Shown: piece by piece, positions 58,470-64,000 of the stretch | How positions within the stretch are numbered: the stretch's first letter is position 1 | Layout of the letters: each line of letters begins with the position of its first letter | NCBI GenBank assembly: GCA_947623205.1 | Contig: CANQGM010000006.1 | Span: 1 to 64,000 of the forward strand | Source: an uncultured Clostridia bacterium | Lineage (GTDB): Bacteria; Bacillota; Clostridia; Oscillospirales; Acutalibacteraceae | DNA: 64,000 nt | Reading direction: 5' to 3' | Made by a program: the position numbers and the translations under genes | Notes under the pieces: model-generated | Databases searched by the model: none | What the model was told of the DNA's origin: nothing | The model's input: only the letters and a program-made list of their open reading frames with translations

Positions 58470-61058
58470 ATGGCTGAGTTATCTCCTATGATGAAACAAT
58501 ATTTTAAAATTAAAAAAGAGAACAAAGACAGTATTTTGTTTTTCCGGCTCGGAGATTTCTACGAAATGTTTTATGATGACGCAAAAATTGCGTCAAAGGA
58601 GCTTGAACTTACCCTCACCGGCAAAGATTGCGGACAGGAAGAACGTGCGCCGATGTGCGGAGTTCCGTTTCACAGCTGTGAAAGTTACATAGCGCGGCTT
58701 GTTTCAAAGGGATATAAAGTTGCTATATGCGAACAGACAGAAGATCCCAAAGCTGCAAAAGGACTTGTAAAACGTGATATTATCCGTGTTATTACTCCCG
58801 GTACGGTAATGGAATCAAGTATGCTCGACGAAAGCAAAAACAACTACATTTGCTGTATGTTTGCCAGGGATAAAAAAATTGGATTATGCTTTTGTGATAT
58901 TTCCACAGGAGAATTATACGCTACCGAAATATTTGATAAGGATTACTATAATATTCTTACAAGTCAGCTTTCAAGCTACAATCCGCGCGAAATACTTCTT
59001 GGCGGTGATATAATTAAAATTTCTCAACTCCCTAAATTTATTAAGTCAAAGCTTTCTGCCGGAGTTGAAATGCTTGAGGATAAAAAATTTGATTATGAAC
59101 TTTGCAGTAAAATTGTAAAAAACCAATTTAACAGTGAATTTGAAACGGTAAAAGATAAAATTGTTTTGGTGTCCGCGTTAGGCGCTTTGATTTCATATTT
59201 AAAATATACGCAAAAAAGCGGACTGGAGCGCATTAATCATATTGACGTTTATAAAGAAAACCAGTTTATGCGCCTTGATTACAATACTCAGCGCAACCTT
59301 GAACTTACGCAGACAATGCTCACAAAAGAAAAGCGCGGTTCCTTGCTGTGGGTTATTGACAAAACAAAAACAGCAATGGGCAAGCGGCTTATGCGTTCAT
59401 GGCTTGAACATCCGCTTATGAATATCTCTTCAATCAACAACAGACAAAGCGCAGTTGAAGAACTTGTAAACAACACGGTTTTGCGCCTTGACCTTACTGA
59501 AAGTATCTCCGGAATATTTGACATTGAACGCCTTATGACAAAAGTTGTTTACGGTTCTGCAAACGCAAGAGATTTGCGCTCTTTATGTTCTGCAATTCAA
59601 AACCTGCCCGGAATTTCAGAACTGATAAAAAACTGTAAGGCATCATACATAAGAGAGATATATAAAAATATTGATAAGCTTGAGGATATTTTCACATTAA
59701 TTGACTCTTCAATAGTTGAAGAACCTCCGTTTACTGTACGCGAAGGCGGAATGATCAAGCGCGGTTATAACAAAGAACTTGATTCCGTCACGAACGATAT
59801 GAATAACTCAAAGGAAATACTCGCTCAAATAGAAGCCGGCCAGCGTGATGCAACGGGTATTCCAAAGCTTAAAGTAGGCTATAACAGAGTGTTCGGATAT
59901 TATATAGAGGTTTCAAACTCATATAAAAATCTTGTTCCCGATACATACATCCGCAAGCAGACGCTTACAAACTGCGAGCGTTACATAACTCAGGAATTAA
60001 AAGAGGTTGAGGGAAGGATACTCGGTGCACAGGACAGGTCTGTTGCAATGGAGTTTTCAATATTTGACGGAATAAGAAAAACGGTATCCGACAATCTTGA
60101 AAGGATCCAGCGCACAGCAAAAGCAATTGCAACGCTTGACGTAATTACATCGCTTGCAAATGTGGCGTCTGATAACAGATATGTTCGCCCAGATATAAAT
60201 TTATCTTCGGCAATCAGAATCAAGGATTCACGTCATCCCGTGGTAGAAGTGCTTTTAAATGACGCGCCGTTTGTACCTAATGATGTAAATCTTGACAGCA
60301 ATTCCGACCGAGTCGCAATAATTACAGGACCGAATATGGCCGGTAAATCAACGTATATGCGCCAAATCGCATTAATTGTCCTTATGGCCCAAATAGGCAG
60401 TTTTGTTCCTGCTTCGTCGGCTGAAATAGGAATTGTTGACAGTATTTTTACCCGTGTGGGCGCGTCTGACGACCTTGCCTCAGGTCAGTCAACATTTATG
60501 GTTGAAATGAGCGAAGTTGCTAATATTGTAAAAAACGCAACGTCAAAAAGCCTTTTGATTCTTGATGAGATCGGAAGAGGCACATCAACATTCGACGGTA
60601 TGAGCATTGCAAGAGCAGTTCTTGAATTTTGTGCAGACAAGAAAAAACTCGGTGCAAAAACTCTTTTTGCAACACATTATCATGAGCTTACAGTTATGGA
60701 AGAATTGCTTGAAGGCGTTAAAAATTACAGCATTGCGGTAAAAAAACGCGGCGATGATATTACTTTTTTGCGCCGCATTATTCCGGGAGGAGCCGACGAC
60801 AGCTATGGTATAGAGGTAGCGAAGCTTGCCGGTATTCCGCAGTCAATTATAAGCAGAGCAAAGGAAATTCTTCATGCTCTTGAAAGCGGAGAAAGCGATG
60901 TTGTTGTAAAAACAAATAAAGCAGATGATGATATGCAGTTATCGCTTATTAATACCTCGGACAGCGCGGTATGTGAAAAACTGAAAAATACGGATGTAAA
61001 CACTTTAACGCCCATTGAAGCTATGAATTTGCTTTATGAGCTTAAAGAAATGATATAA
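58470..61058 (+). CDS. mutS: DNA mismatch repair protein MutS
   Basis: 862 residues. Mismatch-binding Phe/Glu in RLGDFYEMF, connector, lever and clamp domains, then the ABC ATPase with Walker A GPNMAGKST (about 620-628), LDEIGRGTSTFDG and ATHYHEL. AATGGAGTG precedes the ATG. It detects mispairs and recruits MutL, encoded next. Confidence 0.97.
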   Translation: MAELSPMMKQYFKIKKENKDSILFFRLGDFYEMFYDDAKIASKELELTLTGKDCGQEERAPMCGVPFHSCESYIARLVSKGYKVAICEQTEDPKAAKGLVKRDIIRVITPGTVMESSMLDESKNNYICCMFARDKKIGLCFCDISTGELYATEIFDKDYYNILTSQLSSYNPREILLGGDIIKISQLPKFIKSKLSAGVEMLEDKKFDYELCSKIVKNQFNSEFETVKDKIVLVSALGALISYLKYTQKSGLERINHIDVYKENQFMRLDYNTQRNLELTQTMLTKEKRGSLLWVIDKTKTAMGKRLMRSWLEHPLMNISSINNRQSAVEELVNNTVLRLDLTESISGIFDIERLMTKVVYGSANARDLRSLCSAIQNLPGISELIKNCKASYIREIYKNIDKLEDIFTLIDSSIVEEPPFTVREGGMIKRGYNKELDSVTNDMNNSKEILAQIEAGQRDATGIPKLKVGYNRVFGYYIEVSNSYKNLVPDTYIRKQTLTNCERYITQELKEVEGRILGAQDRSVAMEFSIFDGIRKTVSDNLERIQRTAKAIATLDVITSLANVASDNRYVRPDINLSSAIRIKDSRHPVVEVLLNDAPFVPNDVNLDSNSDRVAIITGPNMAGKSTYMRQIALIVLMAQIGSFVPASSAEIGIVDSIFTRVGASDDLASGQSTFMVEMSEVANIVKNATSKSLLILDEIGRGTSTFDGMSIARAVLEFCADKKKLGAKTLFATHYHELTVMEELLEGVKNYSIAVKKRGDDITFLRRIIPGGADDSYGIEVAKLAGIPQSIISRAKEILHALESGESDVVVKTNKADDDMQLSLINTSDSAVCEKLKNTDVNTLTPIEAMNLLYELKEMI

Positions 61059-61099
61059 TAAAAACCTGTATTTAATTTTTATGCAAAGGCGGTGACACT

Positions 61100-63073
61100 A
61101 TGGGTGTAATTAATGTTTTGGATAAACATGTTTGCGAGCTTATAGCTGCCGGAGAAGTAGTTGAACGCCCTGCGTCCGTAATTAAGGAACTTGTTGAAAA
61201 TTCAATTGACGCAGGAGCAAAAAACATTACTGTTGAAATAAAAAACGGCGGCACCACATTTATGCGTGTCACCGATGACGGCTGCGGAATTTATAGGGAC
61301 GATATAAAAGTTGCTTTTCTGCGCCACGCAACAAGCAAAGTTAAACTTGAGACTGACCTTGACCGCATATCAACGCTCGGATTCAGAGGTGAAGCGCTTG
61401 CTTCCATATGCGCTGTGTCAAAATTGCAGCTTATTACTCGCAGTCAAAACGAAGAAATCGGAACTTCCTATGAAATTGACGGCGGTGAAGAAGTAAGCTT
61501 TAATGACGCAGGCTGTCCTGTGGGTACCACTTTTGTTATAAGAGATTTATTTTATAATATTCCTGCAAGAGCAAAGTTTTTAAAAAAGGATGTTTCTGAG
61601 GGAAACGCTGTTTCAAACATTATTGACAAAACAGCGCTTTCTCATCCCGAGGTTGCTTTTACATATATAAAAGACGGAAAGCAAGTTTTAAAAACATTTG
61701 GAGACGGAAAATTGCTTTCTGCAATTTATTCGGTTTTCGGCAAGGATTTTTCAGACGGATTGATTGCCGTTGATTATCAGCTTGATACAATCTCGGTTAA
61801 GGGTTATGTTTCAAAGCCTGAAAATTCACGTCCTAACAGAAATATGCAGAATTTTTTTATAAACGGACGTTATGTAAAAACCCGAACAGCAATGGCGGCC
61901 GTAGAAGAGGCTTTTAAAGGCTCTATAATGGCAGGGAAGTTTCCTTCCTGTGTTCTTCAGATTGACCTGCCGTACGAAATGATTGATGTAAACGTTCATC
62001 CTGCAAAAATAGAAGTTCGTTTTATAAATGAACGTCCGGTGTTTGATACGGTGTACCATGCAATTAAATCTGCGTTAATGAAAAATGACGGCAGAAAAAA
62101 AGCAGTTTTTAAAAATGATTCCGCGTTTAATGATTTAAAAGGGTTTAATCCGTTTCAAAACGCTCCTGCAATTTTAAATAAACCGGCAGAAAATAATAAA
62201 AGCTTTGTTAAGGAGCAGTCCGACACCGAAAAGAAAAAAAACGAAGATTATTACAATCCTTTTGATAATGTACAATTTAATGCGGAAAAAACGGTTAAAA
62301 AGTATGAATCCGCATCCGGGAACATTAACAACACTAAAGTAGCAGATAAAGTAAATCCTTTTGACATTTTTTCAGAACAGGCAATAAAAAAGGCCGCAAA
62401 AGAAAAAGAACATAAAAAATTTGTTGTTAACGAACCTTTTATAAATAAAGAAAAAGCAACAGGCATACCTAAAAGCGAACCGATGCTTATAAAAGAAAAC
62501 GGTGCAGATATTATTTATATCGGCGAGGTATTTAACACATATATAATTGCCGAAAAGAATAAAAAAGAAATACTGTTTATTGATAAGCATGCCGCTCACG
62601 AGCGTATGATTTATGAAAAGCTAAAAACTGAGAACGCGGCGTCATTTTCTCAAATGCTGCTTCAGCCTGTTACCGTCACTTTAGGAAAGAGCGAATACGA
62701 CGCCGCAATAAACAATATTGATATGTTCAAAAAATGTGCTTTTGAAATTGAAGATTTCGGAAACGGCACCATACTTGTGCGCAGTGCTCCGCAGTACCTT
62801 GACGCGGCTGACATTTCCGAATGTGTCGCAGAGATGTCCGAATATATTTCAAACGGTAAAAATGAAATTTTTGCTGAAAAAATGGACTGGTTTTACCATA
62901 ATGTAGCATGCCGTTCCGCAATTAAAGCCGGCAACACAAGCACGCCGCAGGAACTGATTGATATAGTCAAAAAGCTTGAGGAAAACCCTCAGTTAAAATA
63001 TTGCCCCCACGGCAGACCTATTTGTATTGTAATGACAAAACATGAAATTGAAAAACAATTCGGCAGGGTGTGA
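61100..63073 (+). CDS. mutL: DNA mismatch repair protein MutL
   Basis: 657 residues. N-terminal GHKL ATPase: ELVENSIDAGAK, DDGCGI, STLGFRGEAL. The linker (~335-440) is Asn/Lys-rich and repeats NPF three times (NPFQN, NPFDN, NPFDI). The C-terminal domain has the endonuclease motif DKHAAHERMIYE (Gln replaced by Lys compared with DQHA) and the zinc-site motif CPHGRP, so it should be a nicking MutL as in other mutH-less bacteria. The stop nearly abuts miaA. Confidence 0.96.
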   Translation: MGVINVLDKHVCELIAAGEVVERPASVIKELVENSIDAGAKNITVEIKNGGTTFMRVTDDGCGIYRDDIKVAFLRHATSKVKLETDLDRISTLGFRGEALASICAVSKLQLITRSQNEEIGTSYEIDGGEEVSFNDAGCPVGTTFVIRDLFYNIPARAKFLKKDVSEGNAVSNIIDKTALSHPEVAFTYIKDGKQVLKTFGDGKLLSAIYSVFGKDFSDGLIAVDYQLDTISVKGYVSKPENSRPNRNMQNFFINGRYVKTRTAMAAVEEAFKGSIMAGKFPSCVLQIDLPYEMIDVNVHPAKIEVRFINERPVFDTVYHAIKSALMKNDGRKKAVFKNDSAFNDLKGFNPFQNAPAILNKPAENNKSFVKEQSDTEKKKNEDYYNPFDNVQFNAEKTVKKYESASGNINNTKVADKVNPFDIFSEQAIKKAAKEKEHKKFVVNEPFINKEKATGIPKSEPMLIKENGADIIYIGEVFNTYIIAEKNKKEILFIDKHAAHERMIYEKLKTENAASFSQMLLQPVTVTLGKSEYDAAINNIDMFKKCAFEIEDFGNGTILVRSAPQYLDAADISECVAEMSEYISNGKNEIFAEKMDWFYHNVACRSAIKAGNTSTPQELIDIVKKLEENPQLKYCPHGRPICIVMTKHEIEKQFGRV

Positions 63074-63077
63074 TTTT

Positions 63078-64000
63078 TTGGAAGATTCTATAAAAATTAT
63101 CTCTGTTGTAGGACCTACCGCTTCGGGAAAAACAAAACTTTCAGTAGAACTTGCAAAAAGGTTTGACGGAGAAATAATTTCTGCTGATTCCATGCAGATC
63201 TATCAGGGTATGCAGATAGCAACTGCAAAGCCCAAGCCGGATGAAATGTGCGGCATACCGCACCATCTTATGGGCTTTCTGCCCGTAACTCAGACATATT
63301 CGGTTGCAATGTTTGTAAGAGACGCCTCTGCGTGTATAAAAGATATTTCGGCACGCAATAAATTGCCCTTTCTTGTAGGGGGTACGGGTTTATATGTTGA
63401 TTCACTGCTTAATAATATTAATTTCAGCGATGAATGCCGCAATGAAAAAATCAGCGATGAACTCAAAGAAATTTATAAAAACAAGGGTATTGATACATTG
63501 CTTGAAATGCTTGCAGAGTTTGATCCCGAATCTGCCGACAGGCTCAGAGAACAGCGTAATCCCAAGCGCATTATAAGAGCTGTTGAGTTTTATAAAACTA
63601 CCGGTATTACAATTACTGAGCAAAATAGAAAATCAAAACTTGTAAAAAGTCCCTATATGCCTATAAAAATCGGTCTTAATTGTTATGACAGACAAAAATT
63701 ATATAACCGTATCAATCAGCGGGTTGATTTAATGATTGAAAACGGTTTGCTTAAAGAGGCCGAAAGCGTTCTTTGCTCCGATCTTAGTTATACTTCGGTC
63801 AAGGCGATTGGCTATAAAGAATTGGAGCCGTATTTTAACGGTAAAAAAAGTCTTGATGAATGTATAGAAAATTTAAAGCGGCAAACACGCAGATATGCAA
63901 AGCGCCAGTTGACATGGTTTAAACGCGACGCTGAAATACAATGGCTTTATATTGATGAATATAATTCGTTTTCAGAATTATTAAATGACGCAGTTTCTGT
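63078..64000 (+). CDS. miaA: tRNA dimethylallyltransferase, 3' end outside the window
   Basis: 307 complete codons from TTG 63078 (AGGGTG upstream) to the window edge with no stop; full length is usually ~310. P-loop GPTASGKTKL, substrate motif ISADSMQIYQGMQIATAKP, VGGTGLYVDSLL and NPKRIIRAVEFY, then RQTRRYAKRQLTWFKRD. It puts the isopentenyl group on A37 of UNN-reading tRNAs, the substrate for MiaB. Confidence 0.95.
   Translation, partial: MEDSIKIISVVGPTASGKTKLSVELAKRFDGEIISADSMQIYQGMQIATAKPKPDEMCGIPHHLMGFLPVTQTYSVAMFVRDASACIKDISARNKLPFLVGGTGLYVDSLLNNINFSDECRNEKISDELKEIYKNKGIDTLLEMLAEFDPESADRLREQRNPKRIIRAVEFYKTTGITITEQNRKSKLVKSPYMPIKIGLNCYDRQKLYNRINQRVDLMIENGLLKEAESVLCSDLSYTSVKAIGYKELEPYFNGKKSLDECIENLKRQTRRYAKRQLTWFKRDAEIQWLYIDEYNSFSELLNDAVS

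Noticed and set aside
1..64000. CRISPR array, phage genes, toxin-antitoxin or restriction genes
   Set aside because: No regularly spaced identical repeats were seen, and no protein in the window matches those systems; the DnaA-box-like repeats are too few and too degenerate for a CRISPR.

Overview
The window is 64 kb of AT-rich, gene-dense chromosome from a low-GC, endospore-forming Gram-positive bacterium. It is most likely a member of the Clostridia, of Oscillospirales/Ruminococcaceae type. The reasons are the gene order (infC-rpmI-rplT, dprA-topA-trmFO, plsX-rnc-smc-ftsY, nadD-yqeK-rsfS-leuS, miaB-ylbF-mutS-mutL-miaA), sporulation genes (a SpoIVFB-like protease and YunB), cdaA-cdaR, strong GGAGG-type ribosome binding sites, many TTG starts, and a membrane-anchored cohesin-domain protein. 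This assignment is inference; no 16S rRNA gene is present.

Layout. 1-3.5 kb: the end of an integrase gene, then two FAD-dependent oxidoreductases and a small membrane transporter on the minus strand. 3.6-9.1 kb: plus-strand VanZ-like protein, MATE transporter, a SpoIVFA/SpoIVFB-like pair, and a radical SAM protein with its partner. 9.1-13.7 kb (minus): cohesin-domain protein, tRNA-Ser(GGA), and the operon fhs-tsaE-tsaB-rpiB. 13.8-15 kb: a RodA/FtsW-type polymerase. 15-18.7 kb (minus): cdaA-cdaR (c-di-AMP synthesis) and a class V aminotransferase with a DUF3343 partner. 18.7-20.7 kb: an accessory, gene-poor stretch with a repeat-rich lipoprotein, two copies of a candidate small-RNA element, DnaA-box-like repeats and an XRE regulator. 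20.7-29.3 kb: a MocR-type regulator, then murD with two M42 peptidases, an acetyltransferase and a PLP lyase, then tadA and a CPBP protease in the opposite direction. 29.4-33.7 kb: a four-gene cassette (cytidylyltransferase, polyol dehydrogenase, ribulose-5-P epimerase, polyol-phosphate transferase) that probably makes a teichoic-acid-like polymer.

33.7-64 kb is almost entirely housekeeping genes on the plus strand: the IF3/L35/L20 operon behind an attenuator leader; tRNA/rRNA methylase, dprA, topA, trmFO; plsX, rnc, a radical SAM gene, smc, ftsY; rdgB, yhbY, nadD, yqeK, rsfS, leuS; rpsU; aroQ, an M24 peptidase, efp; yunB; and the MiaB-MutS-MutL-MiaA block, with miaA running off the end. Fifteen consensus-like sigma-A promoters and about a dozen intrinsic terminators divide these units.

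The least explained signals are (a) two directly repeated, covarying, terminator-ended elements on the minus strand flanking the lipoprotein gene, one of them behind a near-perfect promoter; (b) a row of DnaA-box-like repeats beside a very AT-rich tract in the same region; and (c) two genes, infC and the radical SAM gene after rnc, that appear to start at ATC and ATT.
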